Below are positions 1-12,950 of a stretch of DNA of 64,000 nt, in pieces (position 1 is the first letter of the stretch; each line of letters starts with the position of its first letter). The notes beneath the pieces were generated by a model. The model was not told the DNA's origin and did not search any database. It worked only from the letters and a program-made list of their open reading frames with translations. The translations under genes were made by a program, and so were the position numbers. Source of the DNA: Chrysomallon squamiferum (lineage: Eukaryota; Mollusca; Gastropoda; Neomphalida; Peltospiridae); NCBI GenBank assembly GCA_012295275.1, contig CM022665.1, forward strand, positions 28,858,446-28,922,445. The letters are read 5' to 3'.

Positions 1-158
1 ATGAAATGATACTGATTAAAAAAAAAAATGTCCTTATTTAATGACTTGTTGTTTATTGATAAATACCACTGAACAAATAAAATATGTTTGCAAAATATGC
101 AAAATATATTTAAACTATTTTGTCATCTTTAAATAAACTTTAATCTGTCTGATTACAG

Positions 159-408
159 CAGGAAGAATTGATTCGTCAGCTACAGGAGCAGCACTTTCAG
201 CAGTACATGCAGCAGATCTACCAGCAGCAGCTGCTTCACCAACAGCAACAGCTGCAGCAGATACAGGCAGTGAACAATTCAGGAAAGACCCCTCAGAATT
301 TGCAGAATGCAGGACCAGGTGTGCAAAATGGTCCTTTGGCTGGCTCACCACAGAAACAAGTGAGTCACGGAAATGAGTCGTCAGAAATCAAGACTGATGA
401 AACACAAG
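159..408 (+). CDS. ACBD3: ACBD3 exon: Gln-rich segment
   Basis: It lies between acceptor gattacag and donor AAG|gtaatt. It encodes [20 protein letters not shown] followed by Gln-rich sequence and ends in phase 1. The Q-domain of ACBD3 is a predicted helical partner-binding segment. Confidence 0.9.
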
Positions 409-3400
409 GTAATTTTTTAAACTAATATTTTATTTTATATACATAATAATTTGCAGTTTCTTGATGCAAATGTCCATATGCAGACTAGGTTTTCATAGTA
501 CATCCCATTTCATTTCATTTTGCAGATAACTGATTGAACTTAAAAACATTTATGAAACTTATTTAAATTAAAACTATTTTTTACCATAATACCCAATTTT
601 ATGATATATTAAAAAAAAGGTGAATAACGGTAAATGTTGTCCTTCGTGTAGTCTGATATCTTACAACAGATATATTTTTAAAAAGAAAAATGAAAAATGA
701 AGCAAAGTAATTGGATTATTAGCAATGAGAAAAAATGAACAAGCACAATTAATAGTTTAATTTTTTAAATTGCTGACAACCTTCATTCTTATAAATATTA
801 TTGTTTGTTTCTCAGCAGTGTTTTCATTTGAATTTTAATTAACTGATTTTAACAAAATATCTGCCCTATTAACCAGTATGATTTTATTAGATAATAATAA
901 GTGAAATAAATTTTTCAACAGACTAGAGAGTAAAAACATACTTTTGGTAAACCAGGATTGATTGGAATGGAAACAGCTAGAATCTAATCATAAAGCATAC
1001 CGATAGCAATTACAATGGCATCGTACCCCAAACATAGAAATGATAAAATATTGATTACAATCATATTGAAAATAAATTCAGAAATTAAAAAATGTGCAGT
1101 ATGTTACTTATGTGACTGTGATAAAAAAACGTTTATGACCGATTTAATTTACATAGTACTGTAGATGTGTAATGAAAAGGTAATCTGCTTTGTGTGTGTA
1201 TATGTGTGTGTGTGTTTATGTATTTATATATTTATATTACTGTGTATGTATGTATTTAAATCTTACTGTAATATTAATTTTCCAACATTTTTTCCAAACC
1301 TGACACATCAGTGTACTGTCTCTGGTATTTTATAAATATATGTTATACTCGATTGGTGTATGCTATTTTAGCAGTGGACACAACTTCAGTGCCCAAACTT
1401 ATGCCAGCATCGTTATGGACACGTAAAGATGTGACTGAGTTTAAGAACAGTGTACGACACATTAAAGAAAATGTGATCAAAATTTCATCTCTGGCCACAG
1501 CAACAGTGAGTTGGATTCAGATATACCTGGAAATCATTGGTGCCATCATGTGTACTCTTGTGTTGTTTCTTTGGTTGTGGTCAGTGTCAGACTAAATGCA
1601 TGGTGATGAGGACTGATTCAATGTTAAAAATAATTGTTCATATAACGGGTGATTTTATTCTAATTTTAGTGGTAAATAATAAAAAAGGGTAATTGTAAAT
1701 AGGTGATGTATGTTTCAAACATCTTGGAAAATGAGTAGCAAATTGGTAAAATATGAGTTAAATAATAAGCAATATACAAATTTAATTAATAAGTGATTTC
1801 CAAATTTAAATATTGAATAAATGTGACTATCTGTATATCTATTAAAAAAATATTTTAAAACAATATTTTATTAGTACATCTTGTTTGTGTAAGATGAATG
1901 TTACACCATGAAGAGAAAATATAAATTATCCACTTGGTAAATTTAATGAGTTTTGGGAGAGAATTTAAAATTACATTATTTTTTGTTGTAAATCAGTCCA
2001 CATTAACTGAAAGTAGTCTGACACTGATGATGTATTGTTTTTGTGTGATCTGTCATTCTGCTTTCCGGTGTTGTAGATGAGTTGCCTTCAATAGCTGCTG
2101 CCTCCATGTGGACCCGAAAAGATTTAAAAGAATTCAAAGATTCCCTTCGAAACGACAAAGATTCTGTTATTAAAATAGGCTCAGGAGAAACAGTCACTGT
2201 GAGTACTGGGAGCTTTGTCATTGAAATTTCTCAGTGAACTATATTTCAGTTATTTTAAAATTAATAACTGGGACTTGCCTCTTTGAAACATTGTTTTATT
2301 AGATAGTTACTTCAAACAAGGAGGCTTTAGTTCTAAATTTAAAAAGTCAATAAGATGTTTGAAACCAGTGAGGCCTGTATTGAAAGCAACTAATAATGGT
2401 TTAAAGGGAATATAATACTTTCATCATAAAAAAAAAAATAATAATAAAAACTATTAAAGCTCACTAACTTGTTCCTAGATTTAATTTTAAATATATTATG
2501 CTCGTTATTTTAAATTTCAGTTTGAATTTTCAGTTATGATAAAAGTTTTTGTTTAAATTTAAATTTAAATTGGTATTCAGGGATTCTTGGTAAATGTCAA
2601 ATTCTGCTGCATTCACATTTATTTTTGTATTTGCACTTTCTCTCATTGTGTTTCTTGTGAAGAGTTTTGTGTTCATTAGTATTGAATATTCATAATCCAC
2701 ACTTAATTTTCCACTTTGTAACTTCACATTCTATGTCACTTTTTTGTTTTATATTTTATTCAGTATACAATGTGTATAAACTTCACATTTTCTAAATTGT
2801 TTTTTTAAATAATTATAAATTTAAAAATACAGGGAAAGCCTGTTTACAATGGGAAATTCAATTAATCCTATTTTGTAGGTTAAATATGAAAGAGTTATTA
2901 TTAATGTACTTGTTTTGAATATGTGCTTTAACAAAGTAGCTGTAATTAATGTGTTGGATTTGTAGGTTCGAGTGCCAACACATGAAGATGGAACTTGTTT
3001 GTTTTGGGAGTTCGCCACTGACTATTATGATGTAGGTTTCGGAGTGTACTTTGAATGGACAATAGCCCCTAGCAACACTGTCAGTGTTCATGTTAGTGAG
3101 TCCAGTGACGAAGAGGAGTTTGATGAAGAAATAGAAGGAGCAGCTGATTCTGCACAAGGTATAAATACTTTATTAAAGTCTTTTTGAAGTAAAAACATAA
3201 AGTCAGCATTCTTGTAGCTTTATTAATATTGCTATAGTTGAATGTATTTAATCTTGCTTAAAAAGAGTATAGATGAACAGTCTAAAAAACAAAATGGTGA
3301 TCCTATTTTAAGGGGAAATAACCTGTGCTTGCTTAAAGCATTCAGAAACATACAAGGATACATTTCTTTGCATTTCCACAGTTTTTAACAATCTTTTTAG

Positions 3401-3701
3401 TAATTGTGTAACAAATGTTTGACTGTTGAGTTTCAAATTTTGTTTAAATAAATGATTCTGTTGTAAACAAATTTTGCTGTTTTAATAATCAGGAAAAGAT
3501 GATGTGGAGAGAGGAAAGAAAGTTGATAATCGACCACCAACTGATGAAATCATTCCTGTGTACCGACGTGACTGTCACGAAGAAGTGTACTGTGGCAGTC
3601 ACACTTACCCTGGTAGAGGAGTGTACCTGCTGAAGTTTGATAACTCGTACTCCTTGTGGAGATCAAAGACTTTGTACTACAGAGTGTATTACTCTAGATA
3701 G
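159..3701 (+). CDS. ACBD3: ACBD3 (Golgi GOLD-domain protein), 3' part
   Basis: ACBD3/GCP60 is a Golgi-associated scaffold: an N-terminal acyl-CoA-binding domain, a charged/Gln-rich region that recruits partners such as PI4KB, and a C-terminal GOLD domain that binds giantin. The window holds only the 3' exons: a Gln-rich segment, a linker/GOLD-start exon in two versions, and the rest of the GOLD domain through the stop. Diagnostic motifs are [66 protein letters not shown] and the terminal YYRVYYSR. Exons are 159-408, then 1372-1505 or 2077-2198, then 2966-3158 and 3493-3701. Splice phases agree at every join when exactly one of the two alternative exons is used. The ACB domain and start codon lie upstream of the window. 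Family assignment is from recalled similarity to vertebrate ACBD3 and is very secure. Confidence 0.93.
1372..1505 (+). CDS. ACBD3: ACBD3 alternative exon, version 1
   Basis: Acceptor tattttag (with a NAGNAG, tagcag) and donor ACA|gtgagt. It is 134 nt, enters in phase 1 and exits in phase 0. It encodes the linker and first strand of GOLD with the core [19 protein letters not shown] and ends ISSLATAT. It is a diverged paralogue of the exon at 2077-2198, with identical phases. Whether it is expressed cannot be told from sequence. Confidence 0.75.
2077..2198 (+). CDS. ACBD3: ACBD3 alternative exon, version 2 (canonical-like)
   Basis: Acceptor gttgtag and donor ACT|gtgagt. It is 122 nt, in phase 1 and out phase 0. 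It encodes [19 protein letters not shown] and ends [10 protein letters not shown], close to the vertebrate ACBD3 sequence at this position, so it is probably the default exon. Including it together with the version at 1372 would shift the reading frame. Confidence 0.88.
2966..3158 (+). CDS. ACBD3: ACBD3 exon: GOLD domain core
   Basis: Acceptor ggatttgtag and donor AAG|gtataa. It begins in phase 0 with VRVPTHEDG, continues through the GOLD core and the acidic [13 protein letters not shown] stretch, and ends in phase 1. Confidence 0.92.
3493..3701 (+). CDS. ACBD3: ACBD3 last coding exon
   Basis: Acceptor aataatcag. It encodes the end of GOLD from [10 protein letters not shown] to YYRVYYSR and a TAG stop at 3699-3701. 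The C-terminal residues match the family end, so the protein is complete at this side. Confidence 0.93.
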
Positions 3702-6700
3702 GCTTCTGCACTATCATCTAGTTACGTGGGCAAATGTAGTTGGGGTATTTAATACATGCTAATCTTGTAAACTATGTGCTTCAAGTCAGTCAGGTTAAGC
3801 AAATTATTCTATCTGAATATCATTATTTTTGTTACAAATCTGGATATGAATTAAGATATTTTATTGTAGTCATTTGGAATCAACTGTCACTTTTCTGTTC
3901 TAGATCAGAGAACAGGTGTGTAATGGTGAGCTGTTTCAGTCTTAGATTATATGTTATTGTTAGTGATTTTACTTGTCTGTCTTGATCAAGTAAAATTCTT
4001 ACTGACTTTGCATTTAGCACCTATATCTATCTGTAGGTTCATTTATTGTCTTGATGAGCCAGATGTGCCAGAAATTTAGTCAAATTCAGTTTTTAATGTC
4101 CCATTTAACAGGTGCAAATAATGGTAATTGTGTTTTTAACACAAGAAATGCCATGAAAGATGGGTCACTTTACAGCAGATCATATTTTATTAAGAAAGAT
4201 CTGAACATTACAGGTTTTTCTTAGTTGTATGATAAAAAAATTCACTGATGTCACATTTTTGAATTGTTGAAAACTTGGTATCATTTTACTACCTATTACT
4301 TACTTGTGTACATAATCTTTAACATTGAAGAAATTTGTTTGTTGTTGTTGACATTTTTTTTTGTTAATTGTGATCTACAGAATAAAAATATATTGATGTT
4401 TAAAAGATAAACAGAATTTTAAAGATATGAACTGTAATATACATATTTGCATGCCATTGTATGTTCTATAATTGTGAGTTTTTGTATATAACTGTGGCAA
4501 TTTTAAAAACAAAGATCTTTTATTTAAAGAATCTTTATGTCATTTAAGCCAGATTTATAGACATCTGTTCTATGGGCTTTGTCTTTTCAGTTATGGGGTG
4601 TCTTATTGTGTTTTGTGTAAATATTTCAATATGTAAGCTGTTTGGAAGTTTATTACAGGTAATTGCAAAATATATTCCAGTTTACAGTAATGATAATCAA
4701 GATGGTTGTACAGATTTAATGTTTAATAATATTAAATAGAAAAGAAAGCTATATATTCAGAAATATTAACTGTTACGATGTGGGACTAATGATTCAAGAT
4801 GTTTATGCCCAGGTTGTTTGTCATTCCTAAACAATGCTAATTCCCAAATTAGTAGAATATATTTTACTTTGTCCAAATTAAGTAGTGAACAAGAGATGAT
4901 AGAATTTCTAAGTGTACTGAAGGATATCCTGACAGCCAGAGAAATTTTCTGCTGAAGTGATGTGTGTTGTATGATTTCCTTCAGTTAAGGTCAGTTTTAC
5001 CTGAAATAGAAATTTCAAATTTGGTAAGGCATGTGATATTGTGCTAACATATTGTAATATTATTGTTGACCAGTTTAGAAAACTATTAATCTGGTATCAT
5101 CAGTTTTAATCAGGCTCATCTGCATAATTTTACCTCATTAATTTAATGATTTTCGACACTCAGATTTATTAATATTGAATACATTTACGTATGTATTCAG
5201 TATCAATAGATCTGGGGGTTTGTTTCATGAAACAGTTGTAGCTAAAAGTCCAGTGGATATGTGTATTTATGCTCTGATCTGACACATTGCAACAAAGTCC
5301 TATGTTAAGTGATTTGTTATCACTGCAATTGATTCATAAAAATAATTTGTAAAATGGTTTTTAAATTTAAAGTGGAGGGGGACAAATTTAAAATAATGTT
5401 ATTCATAGGTGAAACTAACATGATGCTTATTTTTAAAAATTCATAATTTAGATAACTGAATTTTGTGCTTAAATCATTGCAGGATTTCTTAGATGCCCTG
5501 TGGAGGTTAATATAAAACAAACACTAGAGGAGTCTGTACAAACTTCAGTACTAGAGCTAGTCCATTCATACTAAAATATCAAACTCTTGCTCACTTTGTC
5601 CCATAAAAACTGACATTTCAGTAGAAGTTTGCATCTCTCTTAATATTTTTTAAATCTGTTTGTATTGATTTGTACTGTTTATGACTGTTATTTTTAGGTT
5701 TTATCATAAAATAAAACTGACTTTTGTGCATGGAAACTTGCAAAAGATTTTACTGTATATTGTGAGTTCTTTTATTCATCTTAATAAGTTAAATTTATAT
5801 CTGTTTCTTTCTCAGTTTTGACAGAATGAGAGATAATTGATTTTGTAATACAGTATCAATTTGTGAAGAATTTCATGAGAGGCTGGCTTGAGTCAAGTGT
5901 TTGTAGTATATATCAGTAGTATTATATCAAGATGTTGGTGCTGGGAATTGATGACAAAAGCCTTGATTCAAATGGGTGTTTTTCTTTTCTTTTTTCTGTC
6001 TCTTAATTTGTAGTCCTGCAATAATTCATTTTTTTTTTCAGCATATATTTTTTTTATTCACACTATAATATACATTTTGTTTTCAATATACTGTTATGTA
6101 TTTTTTTCAGATAAATAATAGGTTTTTTAAAATTTATATATACTTTTTCGTTTTTGGTACCATTTGCGTTATTGCAGAAACTCATTTAAAGAAAGATGGC
6201 CTGGTCTGTGGTCATAGATTTTAATCCATTGTTGTTAGGGATATTCTTTGCGTGTGTGTGTGTGTATTTGTGTGCATGCATGCACATGCACATACATGCC
6301 CAAACACAAACACACACACACACATGCACAGAGAGAGCCACATACATACTCACATGCACACTTCTGCTTTAAACCTGTATAGCTATTGCACATGTAAACA
6401 CTCATCATTTCATAGCCAGAAGACACAAAATACATTGGTGTAGGTGCATTTGCAGTGTATTTTGTTCATTCACTGCAGGTCACTTTCTTAACCAGTCTAG
6501 CTATTATGAGTATCCATTCATATGATATTTAAATCCTTGCTTGGAACCTGGTAATAATTTACCATCTAGTGTTCTTTTGTCATTTTTTTACATTTATGAC
6601 TTATTTTGCATGTGATTAGATCAGGTAATTTGTCAACATCAACATACAACATTGTAATGTAAACACATAATTAAGCTGTCAGTGTAAATAGAATTATTGT

Positions 6701-6924
6701 TACAGAAAGTGTATTTAATTTAAAAATAACATTTAAACTTTTCTTTACTGTTTTAGTTTTTACTAATTTTTTTGTCATTAGAAAAAATAAACTAATCTTC
6801 AAATATTCCATCAGAATAAAACTCACATTTATTGTTAATTCACTGAATTCATAAGTTAATTATTTGTCCCACAAATTATTATAAAAAAATAAATACCAGA
6901 TTATTTTATAATTATACAAAGCAA

Positions 6925-6961
<37 letters not shown>

Positions 6962-9650
6962 TTCTGTTATATATGTATACCTGTATTATTATTATTATTT
7001 TTTTTATTGTTTGTTTTAATTATTAATTATTATGCTTACATTTGTTACATTATTAATAATTTGTAAGTTTTCAGTATTCTGGAGATTTTTCTGATTTATC
7101 AAATAAAATTTGTCTTTGGCCTTCTTCTGTCCAGAGTGGTGGAAGAGAGAGAGTAAACACTCTAGTACTGTTTAATTCAGAAATATAAGTCATAGTCTCA
7201 TGATTCTTTCTTTCTTCATTAATTTATTTACATATTATTGCATCTCAGTTTTGTTTTACATAAATGTCATGGTTTGTGATACTTTAATAAATATTATTTA
7301 GAGACTTTGATGCCAGCATTTTCTGTGTGCTGATGGTATGGAGTGTATTAATAGATGGTAAAGGTACCTGAAACAGTACATCTGTACTGTTGTTATAAAA
7401 CTTCTGTATATTCTTGTACAGACCATTGTTGTATGTTAAATGTTTAACAATGTTAATATTAAACTATATACTGTTAAAGAGTTTATTGCTGTAATGTGAC
7501 CCATCAGTTTTATCAGTCATAGATCAGTTTGTTGGTTCTTTTCTTTGCATTCTAAAATGTTGTAAAAAAAACAACAACACAAAAAACATTTAAAATAAAA
7601 ACAAAAATAAAAAATACCAAATAATAATTAAAAATACAAAAAAATTTAAAAAATAAAGGGGTAAAAAGAAAAGATAAAACATTAAAAAACAAGAATCCGA
7701 TTAGCTGTAAAAATTTTCAGAATACTTTTGAATAAGATTAAGCTAAATATATTTTAGTCTTACAGTTTGACTAATGGTGAGAAAGAATTAGGGTGACTTT
7801 GATCTCAAAAACAGTTTTCACTTTTAAATCCATATTTGGAAATTTCTAGAATATTTTCTTAATGTTGCATCTTAAATGTATGTATTATGTATGTTTATAA
7901 ATCGGTCAAAATAATTTGTTTATAATGATGAGCTTCTAGTCTGCTGTTTTCTTTTTATGTTTGTTTTGCCATTCAAATGAACCATCACTGGAAGATTTTT
8001 ACAACTAAAAAAAAAAAGAAGAACATTTTCAAAGACAGATTTTAAACAAATTATTCGTAATTGTTTTTTGATGTAGAGTCTGAACATAATGCTTGGGTAC
8101 TTAATGTGTTTCAAAGTAGCATTATCAAAATTAACATCTGTTAACAAGAATATATCTGATTTAATAGACAAATTTTTATATTTTCACCTTATATTTTATT
8201 TAGGCATTGGCTAAAAGATGGCTTCTTTGTTTATAACTTAACTGATCAAATATAAGGCTCATATAATAATATATTCATTATTAGTAACATAGTGAAAATT
8301 GGAAATATATATGTTGATAATGCTACTAAAGGAAGTGTATATTTGTATATTATATATAAAATGGGTTTCTATAGTTCTTGTCATCTTGCAGTGTTGTTAT
8401 ATTTTACATACTGTATAGTGCAAGATGTTTATATGTGTTATTATCATGTATAATGTTATCAAATGGCTATAAATGTTTTTTTTCTGTGTTTAGGGTCTTG
8501 TTTCTTGTTTGTTCCTTAAAACACTTTTAAAATAATAATTATAATAATAAACAAAAATTGTAACCAATATTTTTTATAATTGGGAATAGTTTGATAATTC
8601 TGTTTAATTATTCTGCATTTTACTGATTTTGGAAACAACAATAACAACAAAACAAACAAACAAAACAAACCAATAAAAAAAATATAAAAAAACGTTGATA
8701 CTTAATCTCTTAAATACACGTCGAATTGTTCTTTCATTGAGTGGCAACTTAACGTCAGTGATGGAAACATTAACATTTACATGTAACAAAACTAATAATG
8801 TTGAGTGGTTATGTAAACACAGCCATTCCAAATATTTATCTGCAAAACGTAAGCTATCAACGTTACGTCTGTCATTACCTTGCTAAGTATTAAGCATATT
8901 TGTATGAGTGTATCATATATGTGTTTACAGACGCAAGCGTATTATATAAAAACTGGCTTTCTTTGAGGATGCACTTAAGGCGTAAATCATAAACAGGAAT
9001 GTTTGACTCTGGTGATGGTGATGATGATAAAAGAAACTAACACAAAAGAAAAAAAAAAAAGCGCCAGTATAACAATATTTAAAAAAATAAATATAATTAT
9101 TATAGCGATATCTTTTGTATATCTGTGAATAAACATCTCTTAGCTCATTCAAAAATGCTTTTCTGTTCTAGGAAGATGCGAACAAGTTATAGCAAGTTAT
9201 GCAGATCTGTTGACAATGTTCATGTTGATAGATACGTACCTGGCCATAGGCACGTAAAATATATGTCAATAAATTTTGGAAGAACAAACATTTCAGAGTA
9301 TTGACTTAACGACAAAACTAGGTCGGGTTTTTTAATAACGTAAACTCAAGATGTAAGTGGGTGTTAACCAAACAGGTACAGATTGAATATCACATTTTAC
9401 TGATGTTGGCCAGTTTATAAATCAAATCTCAAGATGGACATAAAAACGTTTTACCTATTTTTATTGTAATTGATATCCTCAGCGATAAGGTAAACGCCTA
9501 ACATTTCTTAGTCTTACATGACATACGTTATTTCAACGTACATCTGACTGGCTGGATTTGCTTTTACCAGGCTTTTACGAGGATTTTTTTTTCACATTTT
9601 GTGTGTTAAATCAGTTTAAGAAATAAGTTTATTCGGTACTGAAAATCAAA
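3702..9650. other. ACBD3 3' UTR and intergenic region, no gene seen
   Basis: T-rich DNA with no supported ORF. The first canonical AATAAA after the ACBD3 stop is at 4381; later ones exist, so the 3' UTR may run for 2 kb or more. It contains a (TG)n/(CA)n tract near 6245-6330, a poly-A run at 6926-6959 and an imperfect hairpin at 5161-5214. Nothing else structured was recognised. Confidence 0.6.
5161..5214. repeat. Imperfect inverted repeat (24-nt arms, 6-nt loop)
   Basis: The arm cagatttattaatattgaa (continuing to 5184) is matched by the complement of 5191-5214, with three mismatches that include G-T pairs. The loop is ttacgt. It lies about 1.5 kb after the ACBD3 stop, so it could be in the 3' UTR. 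Confidence 0.55.
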
Positions 9651-10244
9651 ATGAGTGTTCAAGGAAAGAAAATTACGATAATAACCGATCAAGGAAGTTA
9701 TTCAAATTTAAACTTAAAGAAGCAGAAATCATGGTCAGACAATATAAGTGAAAAAAGTACCGATACGAAAAGTTCTTTTGGAAAAAGCGTCAACAGCAGC
9801 CGATTCAGCAGTCTCCGAAGTCGTCTGAAATTGTTAGCTTCTCTTCGTGACTCCAAAAAAATTGGCAATATAGAAGAAACTGTCAGATTTCAACCCACGT
9901 ACAAGATGGGTCCTGATGACAATCGGACATTCTCTGAGGAAAAAGCAAAACGTATAATACACGGGGTTTTTGAAGCCTACCTCAAAGACAAAGATTACGA
10001 TGCCAAACGATTCGCCAAGCTAAGCCCAACTCTGGCAGAGCTCATCAAAGAACGCGTGAAAGAATCCGGAATTTCTCGATACAAGATCGTCGCCTACGTA
10101 TCCATCGTGGAAAAGAACCAACAAGGCTGTCAACATGCCAGCAGATGTTTGTGGAACGTCCACACTGACAATTATGCATCCTCCGTATACGAAACAAAAC
10201 AGTTTTATGCAGCAGGAATGGTTTTTGCTGTATATTTTGAATAA
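9651..10244 (+). CDS. DYNLT5: Tctex1-type dynein light chain, DYNLT5-like, intronless
   Basis: A single uninterrupted ORF of 197 aa. Residues 1-80 are basic and Ser-rich, as in the N-terminal extensions of TCTEX1D proteins. Residues about 84-197 form a Tctex1 domain: YKMGPDDNRTFSEEKAKRII, then a helix, then SRYKIVAYVSIVEKNQQG, SRCLWNVHTDNYASSVYET and the family-typical end FAVYFE. Such proteins dimerise and act as light chains of dynein motors or as ciliary/flagellar adaptors. The start ATG has a purine at -3 (tcaaaATGag) and no better upstream ATG in frame. No introns are visible although vertebrate DYNLT5 is split, so this may be a retrocopy or a lineage-specific intron loss. A weak poly(A) signal (ATTAAA) occurs at 10270. 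The DYNLT4 versus DYNLT5 assignment is by recall and not certain. Confidence 0.85.
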   Translation: MSVQGKKITIITDQGSYSNLNLKKQKSWSDNISEKSTDTKSSFGKSVNSSRFSSLRSRLKLLASLRDSKKIGNIEETVRFQPTYKMGPDDNRTFSEEKAKRIIHGVFEAYLKDKDYDAKRFAKLSPTLAELIKERVKESGISRYKIVAYVSIVEKNQQGCQHASRCLWNVHTDNYASSVYETKQFYAAGMVFAVYFE

Positions 10245-11126
10245 TGGCTTCTTTGTTTAAAAAATACACATTAAAATAGAAACAAACTTATACATTTTTA
10301 GAGAGGTCTTTGGATATTCAAAGAAAGGCCATTTCATTTTTTGAAATTGTACGTATTAATATTTTAATATTATTTTATCCCGCTATTAACTATGTTAATA
10401 TCACACATTTAAAAAGTACAGTAGATTTTTGTCGAATGTTTTGTAACAAAACATTTTACAATTAAATATCCGATGATATTTTCAAATATTTTGTCGAAAC
10501 ACAGGTATCACCATTACCACACCAACATCAACAACAGCAACGACATTATTTATAACCAGGACAATAATAACAAGAACAACAATAATGATAATGGTGTGAA
10601 AAAGAAAATAATGATAATGATAATAATAATAATAATGGATGTTCAGTAAAAGAAAACTTAAAGCCGTGTCATTATGATAAATTTTCATACAAGTGCTTTT
10701 GATAAGAAATACACTTTTATCAACCATACGTATGCCTGTTCAGATAAATATAAACACTTTATCTGCGGAAGTCTGTTTAATTATTTTTGGAGATACTACC
10801 TTCTTTATCAAAGAAGAAACTGTATATATATTGATTAGTTTGTACGGTTTCATAGTATTCTTTACATTGACGTAGAATCTGTATGACTGTCATTATTTAT
10901 TTAGGTTTCTACAGACTTTGTTTCTTTTGTAAATCTTTCTCAAAACATGACATTTTTTCTTTATTTCTTAAAAACAAGATCTGTTATATAAAAATTACTG
11001 TATTTTTTTATGCTGTTATTTCATTTAGAGACATAATTTTATAACTGTAATATTTGTATTAATGATGCTGACGATGACGATGATGGTAATTACAATATGC
11101 AGCAATTCAAACACCTGTTTTTTCCT

Positions 11127-11141
11127 TTATCATCATCATCG

Positions 11142-11181
<40 letters not shown>

Positions 11182-11199
11182 TATTATTATTATTATTAC
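11127..11199. repeat. (ATC)n/(ATT)n microsatellite
   Basis: Run of catcatcat with one cgtcat interruption, grading into ttattatta. Confidence 0.9.
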
Positions 11200-11673
11200 A
11201 GAAGGCATTTTATGAACTTCATTAAAGTAAAAATTCCCATTTTGAATCTTCTGATCTCTTCTGTCTCACCTGCTTGATTTATTAAAAACAAAACGTGGAA
11301 CCTGACTCCAGAACCGCGATACATGTGGCTTTACGCACTGCACGTCGTTATATTAAAAAGAAATGTGAAAACATGAGGCGTGACCACACAGAAGGTTGTG
11401 TGTTAGGATAAGACGAATGTACAGCATTCGCCAGATTCTCGCTGAGAAAACAGTGTTGTAACAAAGGTACAAGGGTACCAGATGTGTGCAAGTGGTTACC
11501 ATTCGATCTCTGTTATGTGGTTTTTCTGCTAATCATTATTAACATACAGTTTTTAAATTATTGATAGAACCATCCATGAATTCAGTCCGTGATTTAATCC
11601 ATCTAACTATACACCCGCCCCTCGTACATCCATCTGTCTTGTCTATTTATGTGACTTCCTGAATGTCTTTGAC

Positions 11674-11676
<3 letters not shown>

Positions 11677-11706
<30 letters not shown>
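11677..11706. repeat. (GTCT)n tetranucleotide repeat
   Basis: About seven tandem gtct units. Confidence 0.85.
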
Positions 11707-12604
11707 GAGAATCTAGTCTTTATGTATGCCTCAGTTTGATCGTCATTCATACAGATATATATCTAATTATTTTTGCATTGAACATATAATGGAATTTAAT
11801 AGTAGCTGTCAATTAATAAAACCATCTGACTATAACTTGTTATGATTAATTAAAGATAAAAAAAATTAACTTACACCTAGATTTCATCTGAAATGGTAAA
11901 ATAATACCAAACTGATAATTAATTATATTATAAATGATTTTTATTTATTTCCACAAATGTAATTATTAAAAAAAAAAATGCTACTTTTCAGATTTTTTTG
12001 TAAACAGAACAACTGAAGATAAAAAATCACTGCAGACACAAAAATACTAAAAAGAAGTGTTAATAACAAAACGAACATGCAATCTCAGTCTAAGCGACAA
12101 TAACATTAAAGTTCATGATTACTGCTTCACATAAAACAACACGGTGAGAAGTAACATCAAACAAGATAACAATCCTCACTATATATTTTTTTTATCGCCA
12201 TCTTCAAAATGAGCGCCATACCGGAGTGACAGACGGAACGCGCATGTACCTACTCACGCGTTCATGGCCTTCCATCCGTCGACGGAACGTTAAATCCTGA
12301 CGTAAAAAGACCCGAAGGCATGCAGCACGCGCTTAAAACAACATACCTATACAATGAGAAAAGACCGTGTGCGTTATGGCGTACTTTTGTGTACATTCCT
12401 GTCGTTCTGAACGATGTCTTGGCCTGTTTCCTTCACAAATGAAAAGTTGAAACACAGAAGCTGTGGATTTGCAATGAAAGAAACTAAATTCTTTGCCGGC
12501 TACATAGTACATACAGATGCACTCCTGCTGTTGTTGGTCATATGCAGAAAACATTTTGTCTGGGCCTTTGGAAGGATGTTTGTCAACTTACATACGTGTT
12601 GGCA

Positions 12605-12793
<189 letters not shown>

Positions 12794-12908
12794 CACGTAC
12801 ACACCTACGTACAAACACACATATCGAATATCTTCTCTCATATTACCATTAAATACTTGCCTCATTTTGAATAACATTATAATATATGTCTCTCTACATA
12901 TTCACAAT

Positions 12909-12910
<2 letters not shown>

Positions 12911-12947
<37 letters not shown>
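12911..12947. repeat. (TA)n microsatellite
   Basis: About 18 TA units. Confidence 0.9.
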
Positions 12948-12950
<3 letters not shown>

